A stretch of 64,000 bases of DNA from Achromobacter sp. Marseille-Q4962 (GCF_943737005.1 NZ_CALSFU010000001.1:248001-312000); one strand, 5' to 3'; positions 8,765 to 18,073 are shown, counted from the stretch's first letter. Numbers and translations: made by a program. The notes: generated from the letters alone by a model not told the origin.

Positions 8765-9453
8765 GTGCCCCGCTTGCGCGCGGATTCGATGCCCAGTTGC
8801 TTGAGCTTGCGGTAGAGGTGGGTGCGCTCCAGGCCCGTGCGCTCGGAGACGCGGGTCATGCTGTGGCTTTCGCGGACCAGGTGGTATTCGAAATAGATGC
8901 GCTCGAACTCGTCGCGCGCTTCGCGCAGGGGCTGGTCGAGCGAGATGCTGCCGAGCTGGCCGTTGGCGGTGACCGGCACTTCGCCGGACGGCGCGGGAGC
9001 CAGCGTGGGCGGATCGAGCTCGTCTTCGAGCGCGACCGGGGCGCTGGGCGCCGCCTGGTGCGCGGCGGCGGGAGCGGGATGCGGGGCGCGCCCGCGCGCC
9101 AGCCCGGCCGCCACGGTCTTGAGCAGGCGCTGCAGCGTGATGGGCTTTTCGAGGAAATCCATGGCGCCGATGCGCGTGGCCTCGACGGCGGTATCGATGG
9201 TGGCGTGGCCGCTCATCATGATGACGGGCATGTCCAGGAGGCCCTGCGAGCCCCATTCCTTGAGCAGGCTGACGCCGTCGGTGTCGGGCATCCAGATGTC
9301 CAGCAGCACGAGGTCGGGACGCATGCGCAACCGCGCGGCGCGCGCCTGCGCCGCATTTTCGGCCAATTCGACCGTATGCCCCTCGTCGTAAAGGATTTCC
9401 GACAAAAGTTCGCGAATACCGACTTCGTCGTCAACCACCAGGATTCTGGCCAT
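8761..9453 (-). CDS. NtrX-like response regulator lacking the AAA+ domain
   Basis: DNA-binding response regulator, 230 residues, partner of the NtrY-like kinase upstream. The receiver domain covers residues 1-120 with acidic pocket D8/D9, phospho-acceptor D52 (LLDIWMPDTDG), S81 and K103. A proline/alanine-rich linker follows (about 120-170), then a Fis-type helix-turn-helix at about 185-230 (SMTRVSERTGLERTHLYRKL). Classical NtrX proteins carry a roughly 240-residue sigma-54-activating AAA+ domain between these parts; it is absent here. This agrees with the lack of rpoN at its usual place near 61.4 kb. It probably acts at ordinary sigma-70 promoters; targets are unknown. Confidence 0.88.
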   Translation of the reverse strand: MARILVVDDEVGIRELLSEILYDEGHTVELAENAAQARAARLRMRPDLVLLDIWMPDTDGVSLLKEWGSQGLLDMPVIMMSGHATIDTAVEATRIGAMDFLEKPITLQRLLKTVAAGLARGRAPHPAPAAAHQAAPSAPVALEDELDPPTLAPAPSGEVPVTANGQLGSISLDQPLREARDEFERIYFEYHLVRESHSMTRVSERTGLERTHLYRKLKQLGIESARKRGT

Positions 9454-9464
9454 AAAGCATCCAC

Positions 9465-11780
9465 CTATTGCGTAGCCGCATTATGCTTTTGTTGCGCGGT
9501 CGCGTCCATAGTATCGGCCCCGGGCGCCAGCCGGGTCAACAGAATGGATATCCGCGCCCCCCCTTCCTTGCGATTCGCAAGATCGATGCGCCCGCCGTGT
9601 TCTTCCACGATCTTGCGCACGATGGCCAATCCTAACCCAGTGCCATGCGCCTTGGTGGTGACGTATGGCTCGAAGGCGCGCTGCATGACCTGCTGGGAGA
9701 AGCCCGGGCCGGTGTCGGCCACGGTGAGGCGCACGGCCTGCTGGTCGGAGCCGTCGGGCTGTTCGCTGTGCGTAAGCTGGGTCTTGATGCTCACCTGCCC
9801 CTGCCCGCCCTGCTCGGCCACCGCGTCGCGCGCATTGGCCAGCAGATTGTGGATGACCTGGCGCAGCTGGGTGGGATCGCCCTCGATGGCCGGGAGGTCG
9901 GGCGCCAGCGCCACGTCCAGCATGAACGCCTTGGCGCCGTGGCGCGTCATGCCGCCCTCGGCCGGATCCCAGCCGTAGAGCGACAGCACGTCGGCCACCA
10001 GCGCGTTGAAATCCAGGCGCTGCATGACGGCCGGCGGCGTGCGGGCGTACTCCCGGAAATCGTCCACCATCTGCTTCAGCGAGGCGACCTGGTTGATGAT
10101 GGTATTGGTGGAGCGCTCGACGATCTGCGCCTCCGCCTCGGGCAGCTTGCCGGCGAGCTTCATGGCCAGCCGCTCGGCGGAAAGCTGGATGGGCGTGAGC
10201 GGGTTCTTGATTTCGTGCGCCAGGCGGCGCGCCACTTCGCCCCAGGCCACCGTGCGGTTGGCCGAAATGACCTCGGTGATGTCGTCGAACACCACCAGGT
10301 AGCCGTTGCCGCGGCCGTCCACCCGCAGGTGCGTGCCGCGCGCGAGCAGCGTGAGCGTCTGTGGCGACTCGTCGCCGCCCGGCTGCGCCAGCGATATCTC
10401 GAACTGCTGCTGCCAGTGCTGGCGCTCCGAGCCCACGGCCGCGTGCGCGGAAAACGCCTGGCGCACCACGTTGGCGAATTCCAGCATGCCGTCGGCCGTT
10501 TCGAGCGGACGTCCGATCACCGAGCGCAGGTCGGCCTGCAGAATGGTCTGGGCCCCCTGGTTGACCGTGGTGACGCGAAAAGACTCGTCGAACACCAGCA
10601 CGCCCGACGACAGGTTGGAGAGCACGCTCTCCAGGTAGACATTGGAGCGTTCCAACTGCTGGCGGTTGCTCTCCACCATGCGGCGCGCCTCGTCCAACTG
10701 GCGCGTCATGGCGTTGAACGAACGGGTAAGCTGGCCCACCTCGTCGCGCTCCGGCGGCTCGGGCAGCGGCCGGTAGTCGCCCACGCCCACGGCCTGCGTG
10801 CCGGCCGCCAGGCTCAGCAGCGGGCGCACCAGCCGCTTGGACAGCGAAAGCGCCACGGCAATGGCGCCGAAGGCCGCCAGCAGCAGGGCCAGCGTCAGCG
10901 TGATGCCGTACAGCTTGCGCAGGCCCAGCCGCGAAAGCGCCAGTTCCTGGTAGTCGCGGAACCCTTGCTGCACGCGGTTGGCGTTGTGGGCGATCTGCTC
11001 CGGCACCGGCTGCACCAGTTGCAGCCAGCGCGGCTCGGACGCGCCCAGCAGCCCGTCGTAGCGGTCGGGGCCGGACAGCGGAATGACCACGCGCAGGTGC
11101 AGCCCGCCTTCGTCGCCCGGGGCCACGGGGTCGTCGGCTTCCGCCGCCGAATAGCCGCGCGCCAGCCGCAACTGGTTCATCACGGCCGGCGGCGGCATGG
11201 CCGGCATGAGCTGGCCGTACTGGCTGGTGGAAAACGCCACCATGCGGCCGCTGCCGGTGAACACCATGGCTTCCTGCACGCCGTTGCTTTCGCGCAGGCG
11301 GGTGAGCGCCAACGAAATGCCCGTGTCGCTGTTGCGGCTGAGCTCGGTGGCCATGGAGCGGGCGCGCGCGTCCAGGTCGGCCAGCAGCGAATCGAGCGCC
11401 GCGCGCCCCAGGTTGAGGCCGGCCTCCAGCGCGGAATCGACCCGCACGTTGAACCACGATTCGATCGAGCGCGACATGAACTGGACCGACACCGTGTAGA
11501 TCAGCGCGCCCGGCACCACGCCGATCAGGGCGAACGCCAGCGAGAAGCGCGCGGTCAGGCGCGCGCCGAACTGGCGGCGCCGGATCTGGCGCGACAGCCG
11601 CACCGTCAGCGCCACCACCCAAATGAACAGCGCCAGCGCGAAAATGCCGTTGAGCACCAGCAGCACGTCGTAATAGCGCGCGAACCGGGACGCGTTTCCG
11701 GTCGACCAGGCCAGCAGCCCCAGCAGCGCCAGGCCGCTGACCGCGCCTATCAACAGGGCAAGCCGCAGCAGCAGCCTCAT
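9465..11780 (-). CDS. NtrY-like membrane sensor histidine kinase
   Basis: Membrane sensor kinase, 771 residues. Two or three N-terminal membrane helices (residues about 5-27, 38-62, 80-100) precede a periplasmic sensing part and another helix near 285-310. Then come a HAMP domain, a PAS domain (about 385-505), a HisKA domain with phosphorylated His in RRLAHEIKNPLTPIQL, and an ATPase domain with N box ANARDA, DTGPGFS and the G box GTGLGLAIV. The ATG at 11780 overlaps the stop of the DUF4390 gene. It should phosphorylate the short NtrX-like regulator 11 bases downstream. The signal sensed is unknown; the adjoining trk genes make a link to ion or nitrogen status possible. Confidence 0.92.
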   Translation of the reverse strand: MRLLLRLALLIGAVSGLALLGLLAWSTGNASRFARYYDVLLVLNGIFALALFIWVVALTVRLSRQIRRRQFGARLTARFSLAFALIGVVPGALIYTVSVQFMSRSIESWFNVRVDSALEAGLNLGRAALDSLLADLDARARSMATELSRNSDTGISLALTRLRESNGVQEAMVFTGSGRMVAFSTSQYGQLMPAMPPPAVMNQLRLARGYSAAEADDPVAPGDEGGLHLRVVIPLSGPDRYDGLLGASEPRWLQLVQPVPEQIAHNANRVQQGFRDYQELALSRLGLRKLYGITLTLALLLAAFGAIAVALSLSKRLVRPLLSLAAGTQAVGVGDYRPLPEPPERDEVGQLTRSFNAMTRQLDEARRMVESNRQQLERSNVYLESVLSNLSSGVLVFDESFRVTTVNQGAQTILQADLRSVIGRPLETADGMLEFANVVRQAFSAHAAVGSERQHWQQQFEISLAQPGGDESPQTLTLLARGTHLRVDGRGNGYLVVFDDITEVISANRTVAWGEVARRLAHEIKNPLTPIQLSAERLAMKLAGKLPEAEAQIVERSTNTIINQVASLKQMVDDFREYARTPPAVMQRLDFNALVADVLSLYGWDPAEGGMTRHGAKAFMLDVALAPDLPAIEGDPTQLRQVIHNLLANARDAVAEQGGQGQVSIKTQLTHSEQPDGSDQQAVRLTVADTGPGFSQQVMQRAFEPYVTTKAHGTGLGLAIVRKIVEEHGGRIDLANRKEGGARISILLTRLAPGADTMDATAQQKHNAATQ

Positions 11781-12364
11781 GACGGGTCTTTCTCCTGTTT
11801 CACGGTGAAGGTGAAATCGCTCCAGGGAGTGGATTGGGTCCAGGCGCTGCTGTTGAGCGCATTGACCTGGAAGGGCCGCGGCAGCAGCGAGGTGTCCAGC
11901 CGCAGGCGCAGCTGCCCGCCGTACTCCACGTCTTCGTCGAACTCGCCGGCATCGGCCACGGCCCAGTTGCGCACGTGCCGGATGACGCTCATGGCGTCGT
12001 CGAGCGAGGCCACGGGAAACGTCAGTTCGCCCACGCCGGCGCGCCACTGGCGGGTCAGGGCGTTATAGCCCACGCGCCAGGTGCGGCTGGTTTCGACGAT
12101 GGACTTGTCGAACCACCACCAGCGCTCCCGGGTGATGGTGAGGTCGGCCGTGAAATACAGCGACAGCCCGCGCTGCGCCGCCTCGCGGAGCTGGTCATTG
12201 AGGTCGAAACGGATATCGGCGTCGATTTCCAGCATGCCGTTGCGGATGACCGGCTCCACTTTCAGCACTTTGGGCTCGTCCGCATGGGCGACGCCGCCCG
12301 GCAGGAACCAAAACAGGGCAGATGCCAGCAACAAGCCTAGAAATGAGCGCGAAATAATGGACAT
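11777..12364 (-). CDS. DUF4390 domain-containing exported protein
   Basis: Unknown-function protein of 195 residues with a signal peptide (hydrophobic core FLGLLLASALFWFLPGG, cleavage near AHA). The mature part has alternating beta-rich sequence with a Trp/Arg-rich centre. It belongs to the DUF4390 family, which in betaproteobacteria sits between rsmB and the ntrY-like gene exactly as here. I chose the ATG at 12364; a GTG at 12385 in frame is possible, but the ATG places the signal peptide at the very N-terminus. Its stop overlaps the kinase start, suggesting coupled expression and perhaps a periplasmic accessory role for the kinase, which is inference. Confidence 0.82.
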   Translation of the reverse strand: MSIISRSFLGLLLASALFWFLPGGVAHADEPKVLKVEPVIRNGMLEIDADIRFDLNDQLREAAQRGLSLYFTADLTITRERWWWFDKSIVETSRTWRVGYNALTRQWRAGVGELTFPVASLDDAMSVIRHVRNWAVADAGEFDEDVEYGGQLRLRLDTSLLPRPFQVNALNSSAWTQSTPWSDFTFTVKQEKDPS

Positions 12365-12403
12365 ACGACACCAGACCAACGTCACGCCCTTATTCTTGGC
12401 GAT

Positions 12404-13735
12404 TCATGACAGCTTGGCAAACAAGGCATAGAAAAAACCGTCGCGCTGGGCGGCCGGTGTTGCGCCGATGGCAACAGGCAGCAGCTGGCCGGGCGCGTCC
12501 AGCCTGCGGGCGTCGGGGTGGCGCTCGAGAAAAGCCTCGGCCTGGCGCTCGCCTTCGGCCGGGAACACCGAGCAGGTGGCATACAGGAGCCGCCCGCCCG
12601 GCGCCACGGTGCGCCACAGGGCGTCGGCGATGCGGGCCTGCAGGGCGGCGGTGCGGCGCAGGTCGTCCTCGCGCCGCAGCCAGCGGATGTCCGGATGGCG
12701 GCGCACAATGCCGGAGGCCGTGCAGGGCACGTCGGCCAGCACCGCGTCGAAGGGCCGGCCATCCCACCAGGCGTGCGGGTCGGCCGCGTCGGCGGCCTGC
12801 AGCCGCGCGCGTTCGCCGCCCAGGCCCAGGCGGTCCAGGTTCTGCCGCACGCGCGCCAGGCGGGCGGCGTCCACGTCCAGCGCCAGCAGCTCGATGTCGG
12901 CCAGCTCCAGCAGGTGCGCGGTCTTGCCGCCCGGGGCGGCGCAGGCGTCCAGCACCCGCATGCCGTCGCGCGGGGCCAGCAATTCGGCGGCACGCTGCGC
13001 GCCCGCGTCCTGCACCGACCACCAGCCTTCGGCGAAACCGGGAATCTGCGCCACGGGACGCGGCGTCGCCAGCACCAGGCCCGATTCGCCGGCCGGCTCC
13101 GCGGCCAGGCCCGCGGCCGCCAGGGCGCCGAGCACCTGCTCGCGGGTGGCGCGGCGGCGGTTGACGCGCAGCGTCAGGGGCGCCGGCGCATTGGCCGCCT
13201 CCAGGATGGCCTGCCAATCCTGCGGATAGGCGCGGCGCAGCGCCTGCACCCACCAGCCGGGATGGTTCCAGCGCGCTTCGGGCCGGTCGGCCACGGCGGC
13301 TTCCAGGGCTGCGCGTTCGCGCAGAAAGCGCCGCAGGCTGCCGTTTAGCAGGCCCTTGTAGGCCGAAAGGTTGCGCGCACGCGCGGCGGCGGTCACCGCC
13401 TGGTCCACCACGGTGTGCGGCGCGTAGGCGGGCATGCCCGGCACGCCCGCCTCGTCGCCGCGCACGAGCAGCGCCAGGGAGACGAGCAGCAGGGCCTGCA
13501 GGCGCGTGTTGGGGTAGCGCTGGACCAGTTGCCCCGCGATGGCGCCGGCCCAGCCGAGGTGGCGCATGGCATGGAAGCTGACGGCCTGGGTGGCCGGACG
13601 CAGGGCCGGCTCCACGGCGGCCAGCATGTCGGTCAGCGAGCGCCCTTCCAGCACGCCCTGGACGGCGTCCGCGCTGGAAAGCAGCACGGCCGACAGCGGC
13701 GGCGCCAGGGAGGGGGAATCGGAACGCGCAGACAT
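12404..13735 (-). CDS. rsmB: 16S rRNA (cytosine(967)-C5)-methyltransferase RsmB
   Basis: SAM-dependent enzyme that methylates C967 of 16S rRNA; 443 residues. The N-terminal about 150 residues form a NusB-like RNA-binding domain. The catalytic domain shows the SAM motif DACAAPGGKTAHLLEL, the release/catalytic cysteine motifs DVPCTASGIVRRHPDIRW and YATCSVFPAEG. The ATG at 13735 gives normal family length, whereas the frame remains open upstream into antisense sequence of the LysE gene. It heads the minus-strand gene run that continues into DUF4390, ntrY-like, ntrX-like, trkA and trkH. Confidence 0.95.
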   Translation of the reverse strand: MSARSDSPSLAPPLSAVLLSSADAVQGVLEGRSLTDMLAAVEPALRPATQAVSFHAMRHLGWAGAIAGQLVQRYPNTRLQALLLVSLALLVRGDEAGVPGMPAYAPHTVVDQAVTAAARARNLSAYKGLLNGSLRRFLRERAALEAAVADRPEARWNHPGWWVQALRRAYPQDWQAILEAANAPAPLTLRVNRRRATREQVLGALAAAGLAAEPAGESGLVLATPRPVAQIPGFAEGWWSVQDAGAQRAAELLAPRDGMRVLDACAAPGGKTAHLLELADIELLALDVDAARLARVRQNLDRLGLGGERARLQAADAADPHAWWDGRPFDAVLADVPCTASGIVRRHPDIRWLRREDDLRRTAALQARIADALWRTVAPGGRLLYATCSVFPAEGERQAEAFLERHPDARRLDAPGQLLPVAIGATPAAQRDGFFYALFAKLS

Positions 13736-13828
13736 AAGACGATTTTTTGACACAAGACCGCTATGGTAGCCGCAGCTGGACACCCGGCGCGCGCCTGCGG
13801 CACACTGGCTCCCTATCCGGAGCCGCCC

Positions 13829-14464
13829 ATGTCCGCCGCCACCCTGCTGCTTTTCGTCCTGGCGTCCGCCGCCACCATCCTCACTCCCGGCCCCACCATG
13901 CTGCTGGCCATGGACAACGGTTCGCGCCACGGCGTGCGCGCGGCCGGCTGGGGCATGGCCGGCGCCGTGCTGGCCGACCTGGCGCTGATCGGCGCGGTCG
14001 CCTCGGGGCTGGGCGTGCTGCTGGCGGCGTCGGAAACGGCCTTCCAGGCCGTCAAATGGGCCGGAGCCGCCTACCTCGCCTACCTGGGCTGGAAGATGCT
14101 GCGCGCCGACGCGGCGCTGCCTCCGGCCCTGGCCGGCCAGGGCCCTGCGCCGCGCCCGTCGGGGCTGGCCCTCGGGTCGCGCAGCTTCCTGGTGGCCATC
14201 ACCAACCCCAAGGCGCTGCTCTTCATGTCCGCCTTCCTGCCCCAGTTCATCGACCCGCGCGCGCCGCTGCTCGCGCAATACGCCACGCTGGCCGCCATCA
14301 TGGCCGCCCTGAACGTCGCGGTGATGACGGCCTATGCGGCGCTGGGCGCGCGCCTGGTGCGGGCGCTGCGCGCCGGCGGGCTGCGGTGGCTGAACCGCCT
14401 GTGCGGCGGCGCCATGATCGTCCTGGCCGCCACGCTTGCGCTCTACCGCCGCAACGCCCCGTGA
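13829..14464 (+). CDS. LysE/RhtB family amino-acid exporter
   Basis: Inner-membrane exporter of 211 residues with about six hydrophobic helices. It begins with the LysE-superfamily pattern ATILTPGPTMLLAMDNG, including the conserved PGP in helix 1, and has the family segment AITNPKALLFMSAFLPQF near residue 130-147. The ATG at 13829 is chosen because it lies directly before the first membrane helix; an upstream in-frame GTG/ATG would add 22 polar residues. Such proteins export amino acids or homoserine-lactone-like compounds; the substrate here is not identifiable. It converges with the amidase gene. Confidence 0.88.
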   Translation: MSAATLLLFVLASAATILTPGPTMLLAMDNGSRHGVRAAGWGMAGAVLADLALIGAVASGLGVLLAASETAFQAVKWAGAAYLAYLGWKMLRADAALPPALAGQGPAPRPSGLALGSRSFLVAITNPKALLFMSAFLPQFIDPRAPLLAQYATLAAIMAALNVAVMTAYAALGARLVRALRAGGLRWLNRLCGGAMIVLAATLALYRRNAP

Positions 14465-14528
14465 ACAGAAACAGAAAGCGCGCAGGCGCGCCAGCCGCGG
14501 CCTGGCCGCGGCCCCGGTTCCGCGCAGG

Positions 14529-15956
14529 CTATTCCGGCTGCGGCGGCCAGGACCAGCCCGGCCCGGCGTCCTCGAACGCTTCGGCGGCCAGCAGCAGCTC
14601 CCGGTCGGCGCGGCAGCGGCCGACCAGCTGCAGCCCGATGGGCATGCCGTCCCGTCCCAGCCCGCAGGGCACGCTGATCGCCGGATTGCCGGTCATGTTG
14701 AACAGCATGGTCCACGGATACCAGTGGCCGCGGATATCGGCGCACTGGCGGCCGTCGATGACGATGGAATCGAAAATGTCCGTGCCCAGCGGCACGGCGG
14801 TCCGCGACAGGGTGGGCATGGCCAGCAGATCGGCCTCGTCGAACAGCGCCTGCACCTTGCGGTAGAGCGCCGTGCGCGCAAACATGGCCTCCTGGTACTG
14901 CACCGCGCTGAACTGCATCGCGGATTCGATCTGCCGGCGCAGCGACGCGCTGTAGGCGTCGGGCGCCTGCGCGATCAGGGGCAGGTAGCGCGCGCGCCAT
15001 ACCGTGTGGTTGATCACACGCCAGACCGGCTCCACGTCGAAACCGGCGCCGTCAAACGGTTCGATGCGCGCGCCCAGGCCGGCCAGGCGCTCGAGCGCGA
15101 GCGCGAAGGCGCGCCGCACGTCGGCGTCCACCGGCCGGCCGGGCGGCGCGACGCAATAGCGCACGCGCTTTCCGCGCAGGGTGTCCGGCGGCTCCGCCTG
15201 CCCCAGGTAGTCGGTCTTGGGCGCCCCCATCGACCAGGGATCGCAGGGATGCGGCCCGCTCATGGCGGCCATCATCAGGCGGGTGTCCGCGACGGTCCGC
15301 GTGGTGGGCGTGACGTAGGTCTGGTTGCCGATGGCGTCGGGCGCCTGGCTGTGGGGAATGGCCCCGATGCTCTGCTTGAACCCGACCACGCCGCAACAGG
15401 CGGCCGGAATCCGGGTCGAGCCGCCGCCGTCGGTCGCGACCGCCAGCGCGGTGACGCCCGCCGCCGTCGCCGCCGCCGCGCCGCCGCTCGAACCGCCGCA
15501 GGTGCGGTCCGGGCTCCACGGATTGCGGGTATGGCCGAAGAGCGGGGAGTCCGTCATGGACTTGGTGCCGAACTCGGGCGTGGTGGTCTTCCCGATCAGT
15601 ATCGCGCCCTGCCCGCGCAGCCGCGCCACGGCCACGGCGTCTTCGGCCGGCACGTTGTCGCGAAAGGGCACGGCGCCGAATGTGGTGCGCACGCCGGCGG
15701 TATTCACGAGGTCCTTGACCGTGAAAGGCAGGCCGTGCAGCAGGCCCGGCGCTTGCCCCCGCATGAGCGCCTGCTCGGCCGCGCGCGCCGCTTCGAGGGC
15801 CTGCTCCGGGCACAGCGTGATGAAACAGTTCAGGGCCGGCTGCAGGCGTTCGGCCCTTTCGATGGCTGCGCGCACCAGTTCCACGGGAGACAGGGCCTTG
15901 CCACGCACCAGGCGCGCCGCTTCGACGGCACTCAACTGCCAGAGGGAATCGCTCAT
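14529..15956 (-). CDS. Amidase-signature family amidase
   Basis: Cytosolic amidohydrolase of the GatA/fatty-acid-amide-hydrolase signature family, 475 residues. The Ser-cisSer-Lys triad is visible: K81 in GLPFTVKDL, S156 in CGGSSGG and the nucleophile S180 in TDGGGSTR, with the same spacings as in characterised family members. The substrate is unknown. It is not GatA, because no gatB or gatC is nearby and the context is a Bug binding protein 18 bases upstream in the same direction. The likely scenario is uptake and hydrolysis of an amide compound under control of the divergent LysR gene. Confidence 0.9.
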   Translation of the reverse strand: MSDSLWQLSAVEAARLVRGKALSPVELVRAAIERAERLQPALNCFITLCPEQALEAARAAEQALMRGQAPGLLHGLPFTVKDLVNTAGVRTTFGAVPFRDNVPAEDAVAVARLRGQGAILIGKTTTPEFGTKSMTDSPLFGHTRNPWSPDRTCGGSSGGAAAATAAGVTALAVATDGGGSTRIPAACCGVVGFKQSIGAIPHSQAPDAIGNQTYVTPTTRTVADTRLMMAAMSGPHPCDPWSMGAPKTDYLGQAEPPDTLRGKRVRYCVAPPGRPVDADVRRAFALALERLAGLGARIEPFDGAGFDVEPVWRVINHTVWRARYLPLIAQAPDAYSASLRRQIESAMQFSAVQYQEAMFARTALYRKVQALFDEADLLAMPTLSRTAVPLGTDIFDSIVIDGRQCADIRGHWYPWTMLFNMTGNPAISVPCGLGRDGMPIGLQLVGRCRADRELLLAAEAFEDAGPGWSWPPQPE

Positions 15957-15974
15957 TTGCGCTCGACGGCCGGG

Positions 15975-16967
15975 CTATTCGTCGAAGACGATGCCGGCCT
16001 CCTTGACGATGGGAGCCCAATGCTCGCGCTCGGCGCGCATGCGGCGCGCGGCCTCGGCGGCGGGCCGGGGCGCCACCAGGAAGCCGCCGGCCTGCAGCTT
16101 GGCGACCAGCGCCGGATCCTTGCCCGCGGCCAGGAATGCCTGCTCCAGCTCGCCGACGGCCGCGTCCGGCGTGCCGGCCGGCGCATAGACGGCGTACCAG
16201 CTCGACGCGTGCTCATACTGCGGATACCCCTGCTCCAGCAACGTGGGCACGTCCGGCAGCATGGGCAGGCGCCGGGCGCCGGCCACGCCCAGGATCTTCA
16301 GCTTGCCGCCGCTGTAGAGCGGCATCATGCTGGCCACGGCGTCCCACCCCATGGAAACCTCGCCGCCGACCACGTCGACCAGCATGGGCGCGGCGCCCCG
16401 GTACACCACCGGCTCGATCTGCAGGCCGTTCTGCCTGCCCAGTTCGATCGTGCCGAGCTGGCCGGGGCTGCCCTGCGTGGCCAACCCGAGATTCGCCTTG
16501 CCCTGGGCCTGTCTGGCCCATTTCACGTACTCGGCCATGTTGCCGTAGGGCTGGTTCGCCCCGGCCGCGGCTGCCGTGGGCACGTCGGCCACCACGGCGA
16601 CGGGGCGCAGGTCATGATCGGGGTCGTAACCCAGCTTGCGGTAGGTCAGCGGAAAAATCACGAACATCGGCGAGGAGCCGAGGTAGAGCGTCAGCCCGTC
16701 CGCCTTGGCTTTCTTCACGGCGTCCAGGCCCAGGCGCCCTGATGCGCCGGGCCGGTTCTCGACAATGACGTTGGCGAATCCGGCGGCCTGCAGGCGCTCC
16801 GCATAGGCCCGGGCCACCGCATCGGCCGCGCCGCCGGCCGCATAGCCGACCACGAGTTTCACCACTTTGGCGGGCTCGCCCGCGCCTTGGGCGGCGGCGT
16901 CGGACGAAACCCAGAAGGCCGCGGCGGCGGCGAGCACGCAGGCATGGATACGGCGTCTGGCGGTCAA
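15975..16967 (-). CDS. Bug-family periplasmic binding protein
   Basis: TctC/Bug-type periplasmic binding protein. The TTG at 16967 is taken as start: it is preceded by GGGAG with normal spacing, it puts the signal peptide (LTARRRIHACVLAAAAAF) at the N-terminus, and it gives 330 residues, the family norm. An in-frame ATG at 17054 would add 29 polar residues and overlap the regulator's promoter. Family segments VVKLVVGYAAGGAADAVARA, VENRPGASGRLGLDAV and GSPGQLGT are present. It is co-oriented with the amidase and probably feeds it an amide or carboxylate substrate. The best indicator of regulation is the divergent LysR gene. Confidence 0.85.
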   Translation of the reverse strand: MTARRRIHACVLAAAAAFWVSSDAAAQGAGEPAKVVKLVVGYAAGGAADAVARAYAERLQAAGFANVIVENRPGASGRLGLDAVKKAKADGLTLYLGSSPMFVIFPLTYRKLGYDPDHDLRPVAVVADVPTAAAAGANQPYGNMAEYVKWARQAQGKANLGLATQGSPGQLGTIELGRQNGLQIEPVVYRGAAPMLVDVVGGEVSMGWDAVASMMPLYSGGKLKILGVAGARRLPMLPDVPTLLEQGYPQYEHASSWYAVYAPAGTPDAAVGELEQAFLAAGKDPALVAKLQAGGFLVAPRPAAEAARRMRAEREHWAPIVKEAGIVFDE

Positions 16968-17090
16968 GGCGATTCTCCCGTCTGATGGACAAGGTTGCGG
17001 CGGCGGGACCGTCGGCGCGTTGCGCAGCCGCCAGCCGGACCGAGCTTCCGGCATCGGGACATGATCGTCCCTGCTTGACTTGCCGTATAG

Positions 17091-17109
17091 TGAATTTTTT
17101 TACAGTTCA
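17091..17109. promoter_or_regulatory. Candidate LysR-type operator (TGAA-N11-TTCA)
   Basis: A dyad TGAA, eleven bases including a seven-T run, TTCA lies between the divergent Bug/amidase operon and the LysR gene, ten bases before the chosen LysR start. The N11 spacing suits a LysR recognition site and suggests autoregulation. Confidence 0.4.
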
Positions 17110-17118
17110 GTTGAGAAA

Positions 17119-18057
17119 ATGGTCAACCCAAAGACCGTGGAAGCGCTGGCGTCCCGGATCAAGCTGCGCCATCTGCAGATCGCCCTGGCCCTGCGGGACG
17201 CGCCCACCGCCAAGGAAGTGGCCCGCCGCGCGAACGTCAGCGAATCCGCGGTTTCGAAGACCCTGGCGGAACTGGAGGAGCAGCTGGGCTTCAGGCTGTT
17301 CGAGCGCGCCGGCAACGGCAGGCGGCCGACGGCCATGGGCGCGCAGGTGCTGCCCGTCATGGAAGCGCTGGTGTCGCGGGCGCGTTCGATGGCGGAGATC
17401 ATCGCCGAGGTGCGCTCGGGCAGCCAGGGCGGCCTGCGGGTCGGCGTGGCGACCGACATGGGCAAGCTCATCCTCGCGCCGCTCATCCATGCGTTCAACC
17501 AAGCCCAGCCCGGCATCGCGCTCAACGTGCAGACCGGCGGATTCCAGGCCATGGCGGACCTGCTCCGTGAAGACGGGCTGGACGCGCTGGTGTGCTATGA
17601 CGACAGCAAGCTGGTTTCGCCGGAACTGGGGCGCCTGCGCCTGGCGCCCCCGCAGCCGCTGGTGGTGGTGGCCAACGCCCGCCTGTCGCCGCTGGCGTCC
17701 CGGACGGCCGTCACGCTGCGCGACCTGCACGGGCAGCCGTGGTGCAGGCCCCGGCCCGGCACCATGATGCACGCCAGGCTGTCGGAACTGTTCCTGCGGG
17801 CCGACCTGGATCTGCCGCCCCGCGGCATCGAGGCGAGCGACCTCCTGCTGACCGACGAATTCGTGCGCGCCACGGATTACCTGGTCATGCTGCCCGTCGC
17901 GGCGGCGCGCCGGCTGGCCGATGCCGGGGATGCGGCGATCCTGCCGATCGACCTCGGCCTGCACAACCCGCCCACCCTGGTTGCCTGGGAACGCGCGCGC
18001 GAATGGCAGCCCTCGCTGGCGCGGTTCCTGGACTTCTGCCAGCGCCGGACGCCCTGA
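17119..18057 (+). CDS. LysR family transcriptional regulator, divergent from Bug-amidase operon
   Basis: LysR-type regulator of 312 residues. The winged helix-turn-helix occupies residues about 10-70, with recognition part RANVSESAVSKTLAELEEQLGF split across two helices. The effector-binding periplasmic-protein-like domain starts around residue 98 (GGLRVGVATDMGK). The N-terminus resembles the GbpR/CbpR type (RIKLRHLQIALALRDAPTAKEVA). Start chosen at the ATG 17119; an in-frame TTG at 17080 has no better signal. It presumably controls the divergently transcribed Bug-amidase pair in response to their substrate. Confidence 0.88.
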   Translation: MVNPKTVEALASRIKLRHLQIALALRDAPTAKEVARRANVSESAVSKTLAELEEQLGFRLFERAGNGRRPTAMGAQVLPVMEALVSRARSMAEIIAEVRSGSQGGLRVGVATDMGKLILAPLIHAFNQAQPGIALNVQTGGFQAMADLLREDGLDALVCYDDSKLVSPELGRLRLAPPQPLVVVANARLSPLASRTAVTLRDLHGQPWCRPRPGTMMHARLSELFLRADLDLPPRGIEASDLLLTDEFVRATDYLVMLPVAAARRLADAGDAAILPIDLGLHNPPTLVAWERAREWQPSLARFLDFCQRRTP

Positions 18058-18073
18058 AGCGCACCGGGGGCGC

